Positions 23,321 through 37,015 are shown, numbered from the stretch's first letter. The stretch: DNA of 64,000 nt from Chamaea fasciata (GCA_029207755.1 JARCOQ010000012.1:372001-436000), one strand, 5' to 3'. The notes: a model not told the origin generated them from the sequence alone. Numbers and translations are program-made.

Positions 23321-26300
23321 GAGAAATGAAATACTTCACTGGACTCCAAAGCCTGGTAATACTGAAACCTAAAGACAACTGCTTAAAAATATCAACTTTG
23401 CAATGTCAATACTATTCTACAGAAAAGACCAGTTAGTGTGTTAATCCACAACTGCAAATGGTGTCCATTTTCACTCAGATAATAAAAACCACAACTGACC
23501 TCTGTCTTGCTCTCATAGTCCTTCAGTCCCATCCACCCCCCATACACAGATGGTATGGAAAATTCCCTCCCAATGGAAGGAGATGTTGAGAACAAAAGAA
23601 ATAAATGGAGTATAAAAATAAACATAGCAAGAGGCATCATGCTGACTGCATTATAGATTTTCATATTTAATTAAAAGAAAATCTGCCTTTGGGTATCTGT
23701 TAGGAGAACAGAATCCTGCTGTAGAATCTGTGACCTGTCCAGGGTCTGGAACAGTGCAGGTTTCCACGGAAATCTGGCTCATTATTTGCAGCGAGAGCTT
23801 CCTCATCACAAGAGGTTTTCTGCCATGGATCCAGCATTTTTACACCTGTCATGAGGAATAATCAGACAGCCTGGCTTGGTTTGAAACATTGGAAAGGGGA
23901 CTGCTGGGAAAATGTGTGTTTTCACACACTGTGTGTGCGAAAAGGAGTGGAAAAGGGATCATATGGCAACATCTGAACACCAGCAAGACACAGACCCTCT
24001 GGCAGAGCTCTGGATTGCATCAGTGGAAAAGTTGGGGTTTTCTGATAAAACAAGAAATCTGCAACTAGGCAGCTCAGATAATATAAATCTTCCCTGCCTG
24101 ACATTCCTGTGTCCCGATTTGCTGGGCAAAGGGTGCAAACATGTTCCTCCCACCGCTCATTTCCCCTCACTGCCGCATTCCTCATCTCAGGCTGGAGTAT
24201 CAGGCGATGACACATGAAACACTGGTTACTGGGCACTCACTGAAGTGGCAAGCACAGGGTCTGGTTTTCAGGAACAATGGATCTGAGAATCACGTGGATG
24301 CTGGATGCTGAGGAAGGGGAAGCAGAAGCTGTAAAATGACTACACTCATCACTTACAGGCACATGCTCTCATGAGAGTGAGGGGAAGCACAGAAAAAAAT
24401 ATGGATGCTGGACTGAATAGACAGAGGAGCACAGACAAACACAGGAATAAGCAAAGGCCTTAAAAATTTAGCAGCTTATTCTGAGATCCTGGTAGCTACA
24501 GTGATGTTACTGCCAAGCTGCAAACCAGAGCAGCTTCTGACGGAAGATCATTGACACAGAAATCAACCCTGATGTTCAGTGTCTGGGTGAAGAACAGCGC
24601 CAAGAAGGGCCTCCACATACCAGCTGGTTTTCACCCCTTTACCACTGCCATGAGACAGTCCTGATGCTCACAACTGCAGCAGCTCTGGGCATCTACCTGC
24701 TTCCACTGACTGCAGGCAAGTGTGGAAATACTGAACAACAACCAAGAACTTCACTGGAAAAACCCTCAAGGAAATTCTTGAGATTTCTTGAAGACACACA
24801 TTCCCCAAGGAAACACTTGAGATGCAAATATGAGAACTTGATACACATGGCTGTATCACCCTGCTGTTCACTTTAAAGTCAGTCTATAAATGTTCACTGG
24901 AGACCAAGGACATGCAAAAAAAAAAAAAAAACCCTGCAGGTGAAGGCTGTGGTTTTTTGAAGCTGCTGCAAATGACTCCGTGTCTTGCTTTAGGGACAGC
25001 TGAGGCACATCTGTCAATACTGAGAGCCCCATCATCTCTGGATAAACAAATACACAGTACTTACAAACACTGTAAGAGAAACCTTTTCTGTGAACATGTT
25101 GCAGCCATGATGCAGAGCCCCACTTCACCCATTTTCACAGCCGAGGCTAAGGAAGGAAGCAAACCTCAGCTCCAGTCTCCTTTTCAGGTTGTATGAGCTG
25201 TCTACCCCAAACCACCCACCGCACCCCAGACACCCCTGACTCTGCAGCTCAGCATGAGCCCTCATGAAAACAGTTCTTCTGAAGGGACAGGGATTCCCAG
25301 CACATGCTGCCACTTACTGAACACCCCTCTGAATCCTGCATTTAAGAGAGGCCACGTGTCTGGAGCAGAGCCTGTGGCTGAGAGAACGCAGCTCGAGCTA
25401 AAGAAAGCAGATGGGCCCTGTAGGCTGCAAGAGCAGACACAGGCAAAGGGCTCCAGGGCAGTGCGATGCAGCAGAGAGGAGACACTGAACTTACTTGGGC
25501 TAAAACCTGCACTGCCAAGCAGCAGGACCGAGCTGAGTTCTGGGAGGGAAGATCAGCGCCGTGGCTGTGCCCTCACTGCCCTGGTACAGGCGGGTCCAGC
25601 TGCAGGAGCCTGGCACAGAGTGGCACTGGAGTGGCAGTCCGTGGGCAGATTGAGGGCTGGCACTGGAGCCCCTCTCCGTCTGAAGGGCTCCCAGGGGCGG
25701 TGACGTTCTCACAGAACCTCATCAGCCATTGCTGACAGGTTTCAAGGTGAGATGGAGAAGTATCACACACCTAAACGGAAAAGATAGGACGAAGAGTTTA
25801 ACCTCACTCTAGAAGCATACTAGCTTTGTCAGAATAAAAGTCAGAGCTAAATCCTGCTGCCTCACAACTTCCCACTCCGGAAAGTGCTCAGGCACAGACA
25901 TTTTCCATTGACTGCCCATTGCAGGCACAAGGCAGAGACTCCAGCACCAAGTCAGCACAGCAGCACCACCAACAAATCCTGCAGCAGTAATGGAAGACTG
26001 TCGTGATGCAAAGCAGCAAGGTCACATGATATGCCCAAGAGCCCTCAGAAAGGCAAAGGCTCTCAAGATATTGCAGAGGGAAGCTCAGAATTGCTCTCAG
26101 TTCATTAGGCTTTGCCTGAGGGGTTTTCTTCCAATATTAACTACAAACAAGCTTAAGGTTTCGTGCATGCAATGCAGAAAGGTGAAGGGGAAGGTTTGCC
26201 AAAAGCCATTTGTGTATATGCTAAGGCAATTCATATCAGTTTTTAAAACTCATCAAATATCCTGTGTACTAAGTCACCTTAAACAAGAACACTGAAAAAG

Positions 26301-26439
26301 ATCTGTCAATACAACAGCATCTTTTTCTGCACAGAAATTTTACATCAATGCTGGCAAAGAGTCTGTGCATAAATTACACATGGCATAACACACAGTGCAA
26401 TTTCCTTCCCTCCAGGCACCGACACTGTGTTCCCCTGCA
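23321..26439. other. Non-coding, nothing recognised
   Basis: Includes a perfect octamer ATGCAAAT at 24822-24829 and a short A run at 24916-24931. No gene seen. Confidence 0.35.
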
Positions 26440-26990
26440 GCCCGCCTGTTCCTCCGAGCTTTATGACCCCAGTGAGATGAGCTCTCGCTGTTTTTTTCCT
26501 CGTTACATTCTGATATTTCAAAGCATGGCCTGCTTCTCACTCCCATCTCCCTGCTTCACATTATTAATGAATTGGAAAGCAGACATCATTAGTTTTTGGA
26601 GACCATTTCTTTTAAAATTTACAGAACCCTTCATCTGAATCCCCAGAGCCAGCCTGCTGTTCTCATCTTGGAATCTTATTAGCATCATATCTCCTGGATC
26701 CTGCCATGCAAACTGCATTGCTATGCACTTTCCAGCACTTGACCCTTTTGTGGACGGAATTAATTTTCTCTTTGAAGCCGGAGCAGCATGCTGTTGTGCT
26801 TGTTAAAGGAATAAAACTCATGGTGGAAGAGAGGAAATAAGCAGAGGTTATTCTCAGTTAAATATAGGCCACAATGAGTTTTATATAGGCAGGCTGAGAG
26901 AGATTGGCCAAAAGAAATAATAGATTGATGACGCTTTATTACCAGAAACATTTCCCAAAATAGCAGGCAAATAAACTGAAGGATAATACT
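26440..26990. promoter_or_regulatory. Putative conserved non-coding element, long
   Basis: About 550 bp of AT-rich unique sequence with ACATTATTAATGAATTGG, GACATCATTAGTTTTTGG, TCTTATTAGCATCATATC, GGAATTAATTTTC, GTTATTCTCAGTTAAATA and AATAATAGATTGATGACGC. Dense TAAT cores, no repeats, no coding frame. One of the clearest candidates in the window. Confidence 0.5.
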
Positions 26991-29900
26991 CGCTGGGAAT
27001 TTGTGGGTTTATAGCTTCTCCTGTTCAGCAGCATCACCTTTCCTTGCAACAATCTCAATCTGCCTCCTGCTTCTGTATGCACAATACCCCCAGACTTCTG
27101 GTGAATTCATGGTGAGGTCTTTCTCTAGAAGAGTGTAATATGTAGCACCCCAAGAACATCCGTGTCATTGCTACTATCCCCTTAAAAGGCACAACATCCC
27201 TAACACACGAAGTAAAGTAGTACTAGAAAATATAAAGTGTTTGTTGCTCAGTCTGGGCTATTTCTTATTGCACAGGACCCCTGGAACTGAAAAACGTCCC
27301 TCCCTCATCTGCAGTGTTTTTACAATTTTGCTTCTGCTGTCTGGTTTTAGCAGCAATCTTTACTGTGACTGCTGTAGAGGAAATTCCTTAGATGAAGGCT
27401 TCATCCTTTCCAGAAACTCATCAGGAATATGTTAATAAAAGTTGCAGAAGTTTATTTAAATAAATTCTTGCAAAAAAATACAAAGCCAAAGAGCCCAGAA
27501 TAGCAGAGCAAGGCTTACACCTTCACTATCAGTAAAGCGACCAGGCTGGAACTGGAACAGGTCTTGCCTGGTTCACACAGCTGGCAGTGGGGTGGGTCAC
27601 CAGTTGAAATTGATAGCTGACTGGATTGCTCTTTTGTCATGGCTGGGCAGCGGTCCAAGTGAAAGGAGGAGAGAGGAATCCAGCTCATTCCAATCAGACA
27701 AGGAAGCCACAACCCTGGAGTCCTCTTCATGTCATGGAGTCTAAAGGAAGAGCTCCTGAGCCAGGCAGGACCGGGAGCAATTCATTCCTCTCTGCACACA
27801 CCTGCCCTGTCCATCAGAGCCAGCCCAGAGATCAGCCCCGGAGATGGTCTTTGCTGTGAAGGTTGGTTCTACCTCATTTAGCTCACAAACAGCCAAATCT
27901 TGACAGCACCATCCAGGCACTTCTTCCAGCACTCCAGAGGCCATGTCAGAGGCATTCCCCAATCACCTATCCCTCCCCTCCCTCTCTTGGCATGACCCGG
28001 AACATTGGTCTGCCTGGGAAGGAAAAGATCCCAGGCACAGGAACCTCAGGCAGCGGTAGGACAGCGCCTCACGGTGTGCAGCGAGCCCGAATGTATTTTC
28101 CATGCTAGTGTGCTAGTAACACTGGGTGAGTGAGTACCATGTCTGTCACCTTATCCTTTAACCTGTCCTCCAAAGAGCAAGAGAATTGGAAAACTGGTAC
28201 TCTCTCTTTTCTCCTTGTTTACTCTTCACCTTCTGAAAACATGGCAGTTGGTGCAGAATTCGTCAGGCAAAGGGTGTTACAGCTGCTGCACGAGTGCCAG
28301 AGACAGACTGGCAAGAGCTTATGAATAGCACAGTGGATGATCTATAGCCAAAGCCATGGGCAAGTGCTAGCCATTAGTCTGGGCGCTGGTAATGCACTCC
28401 CTGAGTCCATTACTCACCAATCCATCAGGCAGCCTGCTACAGACGGAGAGATTCCAGCACTTCTAAATCTGTAAAGCGATGGCTGGCAGCCTGCACTACA
28501 TGCCCTAGGTTACAAGGGCATGGAGGAAGACAATTCATTTTATGTCATAGCCAGTATTTCTTCTTCTCCTTTTCTGTGTGTACTTAAGAAATGGACCTTC
28601 TATTATCTGCAGATTGATAGCCAGGAGAATGCTCTGGTGTCTCTGATCACATTTACTACTGAGAAAGCTTTCAAAGGACGGTGAACCTCGCAGTTCTCAT
28701 TAGGCGGACTAAGTATGGAAACATGCACAAGTGCAGATGGAATTTCTTAATTTATGAACAGTGCTTACAGTAGAACTATTTTAGAAAAACACTACAATTA
28801 CAAGACACTATTGGAACACTGGATATGACAGAATCAAGATTGCCAGCATAATCTGGGATCTTCTGCATAAGCATTTGTTATGGGCTCTGATGCACATCTC
28901 ACACTATCCTGTACTTATTAATTCATATGGGCAAGGAAAAGGCATCAGTCAGAGCCTCCTGCCACAGCTCAGTGTGTGGCTCCAGCTCCAACTTGCATTT
29001 AGTGCCCACTTTTGAAACCTCTCACAGAACTTTGCTATCAATCTGCTTGTGGAACTTCTATGACATCCATCACTCTCAGTTCTCCAGGGGCAGTCCCTAA
29101 TCTCGACACCCCTGCAAGAAAAAAGTTTTATCATCTGCTCTTTCCAAGTGCCAAATAGAGACAGACTCAAGTGCAAGACTTGTCCTCTAATTTTAGGCAT
29201 TTGGTTCAAGGTGTCTAGTTCTAATTTGTGAAGCACTAGACAACTTCACAGCACTTCAAATGTTTCAAGCAAAATTGTGAGTGCTCAGCAATTCTGCAAA
29301 GAAATGCATTCCTGTTCCAGCTGTGGAAGACAAGGAGTTATCTCCAAGGATCCTGGCTTGTCTATTGCCTCCAGTAACATAACAACCATAACAACCCTAT
29401 AGCTGTTATCTGTCACTAAAGGCAACTCCCACTATATAAACAGGAAATTAATTTTGAGTATCTGGTTCTAGGCATCTTTTAAACTTTCCCTTGCCACAAC
29501 CAAAGTCTGTAATGATGAGTGCACCAAACCCTCCCTCTTCTCCAACCTGACCCTGTTTTCCCCATCCACAGCTGCCTCAATGTCTGTTTTAACTTTGTAT
29601 TCAGGAGTCTGAGCATAAATAGGAAATACCACTCATGTCCAACACAGGTGGATTCGTGTTGCAGTAAGCGCCTGAAATTTCTCATTTCATGCATTTTGAA
29701 CACCCAGATTTGTAATTCAAAATCACTGACATGTTTTGGTTTGTTTTCCTTTTTGGGAGCCAGTCTAGCCATAGAAGAAAACAGGCAGCCTGAAGCATGA
29801 GGCGTGGCCAACACAACCCATTGGAGCTCCCACTCCCTGCCCCGGCCAGAACGAGGACTGGGATACAGGGAAATGGAAGAATGAATGACAAATGGAAAAA

Positions 29901-31739
29901 CCATGCAAAGAAAGGCATGTGAGCCTGGCAGAACTAAAATCAAAGCTTTGTCATCCCAAGGAACGTCACCATCCCAGAGAAGGAGGAAGAGGCACACAGC
30001 GATAAAATGGGAGCAGTAGAAATTCATTTGCCTTGGAGGCATCCCTACACATGAACTAACACAGGCACAGAGGAAACCTCACTCTGCTGTTCCTGCAGGG
30101 AACCCTCACCCTCAGGCTAACCCTAAAGCAAGCATTAACCTACTTATTGTGCCCTGGGGCAGTTTGCAGGGTGAGGAAGCTGTGTGTTTGGGAGAAAGGG
30201 GAGCAGATCTCAGTACAGTAATAGCTGAGTACAATATCCTGTGGTCACCTGAGAGAAACAACATGAACTTCTTGTCATTTTGGCAGAGCTGGGCTAAGGC
30301 AGGGCACCCTCCCACCCTTGTTTTGAGCCATCTCCTTCCGTGACTAGGCAAAGTGTAACTTCGTTGGAACAGAAGTGTCACCATTTTAGGAGCCCTCTTC
30401 TGGGGCAGCTTTGGAACCTTCAGCTTCTTCCTTCTGCCATTGAAGCTCTCTGACTGAGCAGTGAGGGCCCAGCCCGAGTCACCTGTGCCAGGTCTGTTCT
30501 GCTCATCGCACGGGATGGGAGAGGGACAAGGGATGTGACCACCCACCCTGCTCACAAAACCCTCCCAAATCTCAGCTGCTCTCAAAGAGCCAAACACCGC
30601 CTACCAAAGCAGGGGAATGCCAAGATCTCCCTTCTCTGGGCATATGCTCATGAGGTTTGAGCAGCCTTTGTCCCTTCAGAAGATCTATCCTGCATCACCT
30701 GTTTCTCTGGCTCACCACCAAACCCTGAAAACCTGATGTTATCTTGGATCCTCAGGATGAAACACCAGAGCTTACATTCAAGTGTATCATTGCAGCGGCA
30801 GGAGATACTGCTGCAGTTTTAGCATGGGTCATCATGGTGCTGCCTTTGAGACACACATATATAAGTACTGGAGCAGAAAGTCCCAGTCCTGGGTCAGGGG
30901 ACAGCACAGTGACAGTGACAAAATCAAAGTAAACAGAATCACCGAGCTGGCCAAGTGAGTGGGCACTGCTAGGTTGGGCAAAACACAAGAAAGGGTGACA
31001 GAGGGTCTGGGGGAGCAGGAGCCACAGGCACTGTGTGAGCAGGCGAACAGAGGGGAGGCACCATCTGGCAGTGAATGCTGAGTGACTGTGGTGATGATCT
31101 GTAGGAGAACTGCTGGCCTTTGCTGGAGGTCCTTCACCCGTGTTGTGGCAGCTACAGCCAATGATGTTCCTCTACCTTATACCTTGGAAAACGCACTTAA
31201 GAAAGGAACACATGGTTCTAAGGAAGAGAAACACCAGATCTCTCCATCTAGGAGCCTAATCCTACAAAATCTGCTCCTTCAGTTATTGAAGAAAAGTCTA
31301 AGTGGCTGAATTCCACTGTGCCGAGATATTTAACGATAAAATTTCCAATCAGAGCTATCTTTACAAACACAGATCAGCTTCAGTGACCACGGTGGAGAGA
31401 GTACCAGAGCCACAAACAGACCTGTCTGATGCTTGGGACCTTAACACCAGGATGAATCTTAACAAGGATCCTGACTGCTGCCTGGGAATTCAGCAGCCTG
31501 TCCTGTTTTGCTGAAGATGCTGTCCACACAGCACCACTTTGCTCCCCAAATCTGCAGCACCCTGACAAAATCTGCCTGTAGCATCTTTGATGCTTTTGAG
31601 TAGTTCTTTTGATTTAGAATTGTCCGTATTGCCTCATCTCACTGAATCTTTTCCTCCATCAAACCCAGGACCAGTGGTCTGGCTGCCATCCTGCCACCCT
31701 AATTTTATCTACACCAGGAACAAAGGAGCTGCACATTTA
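26991..31739. other. Non-coding, nothing recognised
   Basis: Scattered AT-rich patches (for example 27425-27485) but no element, exon or repeat I can name. Confidence 0.35.
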
Positions 31740-31880
31740 CACTGTGATTGTTTTATTTATTTTCTCTGTCCTGCAAGTGATCAGCTTGCTTCTTTTTAAA
31801 GCCTGCAGTCAGCTTTAATCTACTTAGCTGGGATTAATGAGAGATTTGTTAAAGATCTAAAGATTTTACACACTTTGCTT
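31740..31880. promoter_or_regulatory. Putative conserved non-coding element
   Basis: GTGATTGTTTTATTTATTTTC, AGTCAGCTTTAATCTACTTAG and GGGATTAATGAGAGATTTG in a compact island. Inference from motifs. Confidence 0.35.
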
Positions 31881-34869
31881 ACAACTGTTTTTATCTATAA
31901 CCATCAGGCAAAAGGCCCCATGCAGGTAAGCTGTTCCTAATGCTGGGCACATCCATCAGGTGTGCCAGGGCAGGTGATGTGATGCTAATGGCTGATGCTT
32001 TTTGCTGGCACACTGGTGCCCTCATGGACCTGCTCAGTCAATGCTTTGAGTCTGTCTGTACATCATCCTTCTTCTGCAAGACTGAGTAAGGGGCGGAAAG
32101 AGCTGCCAGTCCAGAATGTGGGTCATTGCACTGGCATCAGCAGCTGCCACTTCCACGGAGTTTGGCATCAACAGGAGTGGAAAATTGGGATTATCCATCC
32201 AGCCGAGGCTGGCATTGCCTGATGGTGCATGCCTTACCCAGGAGAGGTGGGAAGGAAACTGAAGTGCCTAGGGGTTATCTGTAACTGTATCCTACTGCTC
32301 AAAACAGCACTGGTACTGGAAGAATGGAAGCGGGCAGCGGAGTGGCTCTAAGTTGAATGGGAACCTTTCTTGGGAATGATAACAGGTAATGCCAGTAGGC
32401 ACATGGCTAACCTATGCTCTGCTGGGGAGCCCCAGGCACAGAGAAGGCACAAGTCCCTGGATCTGTTGTTTCAGACAGTTCATCTCATAGAGGGACAGAG
32501 AGGAAGTCCTGCAGGCAAAAGCCCAAGGAAATCCCAAGGATGGAACTGCAGGGAATACTTCCAATGCCACAGGTGAGGGACCACAGGAGAACACTGGAGG
32601 AGAGCAACAGGAATCTGGCAGGTATGCTCTGTTCAGCTGGCAAAAGCCACCTCAATAGAAACCAGACCATGAATGAGCAGCAGTGTGAGATTCCCCATGC
32701 ACAGTCCCTTGTTACTGACCTACAGAGACCAGACAATCTTGTCTGGCAGATACAGAGCTTTTGATGCATACTCTGGATGATCTTTCCTTCTCCCACCCCA
32801 AAAAAGCTGTTTCATCCCTAAACATTCACCAGCCCTTGGTGCAGCATCAAAACCGCAACAGAACATTCAGGTGTTTTGGTGGTTTCATAAAAATATCAGA
32901 AAGCAGCATAGAGTGGGAGTTGGAGGACCAGAACTAGGACACTGAACAGCCCAGAGCAGGATGGGGACTGGGACCAGCTCCCCACGCAGCCCTCGGCACA
33001 AGGAGTGGCACTGGGATCTGCAGAGCCCAGAACATGGTGAGGCAGCTCCAGACACGGCAGTGGGCTCTCCCCAAACAGAGAGTGAGTACCCCCTGACACC
33101 TGCTAATTGCCCCACAGGAAGAGCTCCTCCTCCCAGCCATGGCCCAGCCTTGGTGCTTGTCAGCCCTGACAGCCTGCCCATCCCTGATCTCATCTGGAGA
33201 ACCACACCGGTCCCAGTGTAAGATCTGCTGGTGCTACTCTGAAGACCCCAACAGGGAAGCAGACATCCTTCTCTCCTTTCCAGCCTGCAGGAGCCTTTGT
33301 GACAAGTGAAGCAGGGTGGTTTGCTTTGAGGTCAAGAAGATCTCTGTCTCCTGACATTGCAGGGCCACTGATCATGGAGCTGTGGGAAATTCCCCAGGGC
33401 CACCATCCCACTTCCTCCCACTGCTCTCAGCCCTTCCTGCTCTCCATAAAACTCCCAGCCTCCAGAGGGACACACCAGTTGTTCCCCAGTGGCCCTGGTC
33501 TTGCACCCTCTCCAGGTCAGACGCAGCTCCTTTTCTGTGCCAGCAGGGACCAGCATGGGGACAGTCTCCCCTTGGTGCTGGGGTGACAGTCACCCCTTGG
33601 TGTGGGGGCAGGCACCAACCCTGAGCAGAAACAAGCATAAGATGCTTCAGAGTCTGGCTGTGCTGCTGCCTCTCACTGGTGTGTCGCATAGCCTACATGC
33701 TGGTTTGCCTTGTACCTGATGTGGAGGGTCTCTTCATATTCCCACACCAGAAATCTCCAGTCACAGGCAAAAGCACAGTCTATGAACTCACTGCTTTGTC
33801 CTGGGGATGCTCAGTGTGACTCTTACTGTCACAGCCTGTACCTGCATCCACTAAACAAACCACACACACAGCCACAGTATTTTGAAATGAATAGAAAGTG
33901 TGAGATTCTTCGCTTTTGAGGCATCTAACACCAAAAGTGATTTGGAACCGGAGAGATAAACATTTGGGTTTTACAACTGAAACACAGACTCTCAAGAACA
34001 GCAAATCACACTTTCTTGCCCAAAAGCCCTTTTGGGGACTTCACAGAACTGAGGAAGGCTGACGCTGAGCTGCACTGACCCCTGGGCTCTCCCATCCCGT
34101 TGCTCCTTGTCCGATGCTGCCCAGAGTGGCAGGCTGTGACCCACACAGCTTTCCACGGGCCTGCACATTATTATTTATCCTCTCCCTGCGCAGACAGCTC
34201 AAAACAGTGGATTACCCAGCAGTAAGAGCCCAAATGCAGTCTCTTGGTGCTCCCCAGATCACCAGACATGCAAAGAACAGGGAGAAAAGAAAATGTCGTA
34301 ATACCTGTCCTGATTGTCCGGATATTCCAGAGACCTTTCCAGTGCTGGTACCAAACGCTGAGGCGTTGGGCAGGACACTCAGGGTCCCTCCGCTGGCAAT
34401 GCCAGCCTGTGCTGAGCTTGGAGCTCTCCCCAAGGTCAAGGACTCACATCCAAGCAGGGGCTGCACCTGGCGCGGAGCAAACCAGCAGGAATCCCACTGC
34501 GCAGCTCGGAAGAGGCTCGAGGCGGCTCCTCAACGCACATCGTGCCCACGAGCTCACTGGCCTGAAGAATGCAGGGGCTCTGTGGCTGGTGAGAGCCCCG
34601 AGAGACACGAGCAAGCCTTGGCTGAGCCACCTGTGGGACTGCCTGGCCATCCAGCCCGGTGCCCTGGCCCTAGCCCTGCATCCTCAGAGAAGTTCGAGGG
34701 GAGCAGGTGGGAGCTTGGTAGAGGGAGAAATGGGAAATAAATAAAGCAAAAGGACAGGGTGGGAAGGGGAGCTCAGTTCTCATTCCCAGACGTTTGCACT
34801 CCCAGACTCAAGCAGACTTTGCAAAGCGAGTGTGGACCCTCCTGGCAGGGCAGCCGGCAGCTGCCTCCC
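31881..34869. other. Non-coding, nothing recognised
   Basis: GC rises toward the CpG island at 35.2 kb; the open frames at 34114-34744 reflect that composition and lack splice sites or domains. Confidence 0.35.
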
Positions 34870-35060
34870 CACGCTGCAGTTTTTATAAATTCTGGGAAAC
34901 ACTTTTAGAAAGACACTGGCACTCATAAATTATACAACTCATTTGCATATTCCAGTCATGAGACATTATGCAAATGTGACCTGATTTGCATAATGGATTC
35001 CTCTTGTCGCTTCACTTGCTTCATGCTTTTAAAAAACAAAATGAAATAAAATGAAAGCAC
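34870..35060. promoter_or_regulatory. POU octamer cluster in a putative enhancer
   Basis: Three perfect octamers within 51 bp: ATTTGCAT at 34941-34948, ATGCAAAT at 34968-34975 and ATTTGCAT at 34984-34991, two of them extended to ATTATGCAAAT and ATTTGCATAAT. The flanks are AT-rich with ATAAATTATACAAC. Octamers bind POU factors (OCT/BRN); which one would act here is unknown. Confidence 0.6.
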
Positions 35061-35159
35061 AGGAAGGTGAAAGCAGCAAGTTCCCAGCACTGCTGCGCCT
35101 CCTCCTGCCACACTGTCACCCTCACTAGCTGCAAGCTGGGGCGAGGGAGAGCGGAAAAC

Positions 35160-36230
35160 CAAAGCCCTCATGGGTTATTTCCCTCGTAATTGCAACAAAC
35201 TAACTTTCCCTTGGTGTTTTGATGCTTCAGCCCAAGCAAGACACCGGAGCCGATTAGGGGAACTGAGCTCCGGCGGGCAGGACGAGACCGTGACGGCTGG
35301 GGGCCTCTGCTGCTCCAGGCTGCCATGCATGCGGGGCGCTCGGGCGGGGGAGCCGTGCGCTGGGAGACGTTCGTGCGCTGCCAGGGGGCTTCGGGGCACG
35401 GCGTCCCCGCTGAAACCTCAGCAGCGCCCGTTTCGAACGACAGGTGTATGGGAGAGGCGAGGGGAGGGCTTGTGTCGATTGTTTGGAGCAGAACGCAGCG
35501 GTGATCTGGCGGGAGGACGAGGCAGGAGTGCCAGCCGCCCCGGCACGCTCCAACAGGCGACGGCCGCCGTCCATCCCTTGGCAGGGGCCGGTGCAGCTGC
35601 GGGCGCTCCCGGCCCCCCTGCACCCGAGCGAGGCACAGCCGTGCCAGGCGGCTGGCGGCCGGACCCTGTGGGAAAACTTAACTGTAATTCTTCAGCTTTT
35701 AAAATCAATTAACCCGTGTGTTAATTAACATCAAGTCGACGGGAGGAGGAGGAGGAGGGGAGAGCGGGAGGGAGGAGGGAGGAAAAGAGCTGCAAGGGCG
35801 GATGGCAGCGGAGTTGGCACAGTGCCATCCATTCAGTGGCAACGCCACAGCTCCCTGCGATCGCGGCAGCGGGTATATGTTACGGGGGCCCTGAGCGCGG
35901 GCCAGACAGTGCCGTAGAGCCAAGGGAGATTATCCAGACCCCCAGGAGCAAACGGCAGGCAGCGACCGGAGGCGCAAGTGCCAGGATTACAGACCAGGCT
36001 CCTCCGCCGCCAGCCCTTCCTCGGACGCACGCCATGGGGATGGGGCTCCCCCGCCAGCGCCGCACCACTCGGACTTCCAGCACTTTTCCCCCCTTTAGAC
36101 ATCATTCTGCCGCAGTGGAGCCAGCACAACGGATGCTTTCACACCCTGCGAGACAAAGGCCGTCGTCTCCGCCATGACACCGCTCCGTTCCAAGCCGAGG
36201 CCGGCATCTTGGAGTCTTTAAAAATAAATG
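35160..36230. promoter_or_regulatory. CpG island flanked by AT-rich elements, candidate promoter
   Basis: CpG-dense from about 35240 to 36180. On the left is an AT-rich block (CGTAATTGCAACAAACTAAC at 35185). Inside, at 35675-35735, lies a striking AT-rich insertion (CTGTAATTCTTCAGC, AAAATCAATTAACCC, GTGTTAATTAACATC). It overlaps no recognisable exon. It could drive a non-coding RNA or a distal 5' exon of the next gene (ZFHX3 in the human order). Open frames here are composition artefacts. Confidence 0.45.
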
Positions 36231-36480
36231 GAAAAGGGAAATGCGAACAATAAACACAGCAATCGAAAAAACCTCATCAACAAACCCCTCGTGCCCGCTC
36301 TCCATGCCAGGGGCAACATGGGCATCTGTCGCAGCAGAAGGCGTTTGTGTGGGGCTTGCTTTTTTTCTTGGCTTTTTTTTTTTTTTTCCCCGCAAGCTGT
36401 TGGCGTGTTTTGCCATTCAGGTTCGTTTACAATTAATGCCAAAATAACCCCAACCACACCCAGCCCAGTCAACAACAAAC
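36190..36480. promoter_or_regulatory. Putative conserved non-coding element
   Basis: TTTAAAAATAAATGG, GAACAATAAACACAGCAATCG (SOX/FOX-like) and GTTTACAATTAATGCC, with a poly(T) stretch at 36361-36388. Directly right of the CpG island. Confidence 0.4.
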
Positions 36481-36749
36481 AAAAGGGAGTAGTCGACATG
36501 GAGGGAGAAATGCCCAGAGAAGCTGCAAGAATGCGAGCTCCGGCCGATGCCATTTGCCATTTGGACAACCTCAGGGAAAGGTGCCAAATCTGCAGCCCGG
36601 GAGGGACCCCGAGGAGGGAACGCAAAGGTCTCCGAACTGCCGAGGGAAGGAAAGGAGGAAGGAATACCGCTCTGACAGGGCAGGATCAGTCTGCACACAG
36701 CCTCTGCTGGGAGGAGAGGGAATGTTTGACGGTGTAGCGAGATGCCTGT

Positions 36750-37015
36750 GTATGCACACGCACACGGAACAGTGCGTACAGACACACAGACACACATGCA
36801 CACACTGCCTCGGGTCGGTGCAGAGGAGCTGTGTGAGTGGGGGTGAGGAGATGTGCGTGTGCCTCTGTGTACACACGCGTGCGTCCGCGTGGGGGTATTT
36901 ATTTGTGTGCACGCGTGTAACACACGCAGGGAGATGTATGTTTGTGTGCCTCAGTGAGAGAGAACGACAGGGAGTGAGGAAGAGACAGACACAGACACAC
37001 ACACACACACTCACC
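36750..37015. repeat. CA/GT-rich low-complexity tract
   Basis: Degenerate alternating purine-pyrimidine sequence (CACACG, GTGTGC, CGCGTG), ending in a purer (CA)n tract near 36993-37011. Z-DNA-prone; explains the Cys/Thr/His-rich open frames here. Confidence 0.85.

Noticed and set aside
30112..30128. CTAACCCTAA-like telomere-type sequence
   Set aside because: A single degenerate occurrence, not a repeat.
34114..34744. Overlapping 208- and 166-codon plus-strand frames
   Set aside because: No domain, no start context, GC-rich flank of the CpG island.
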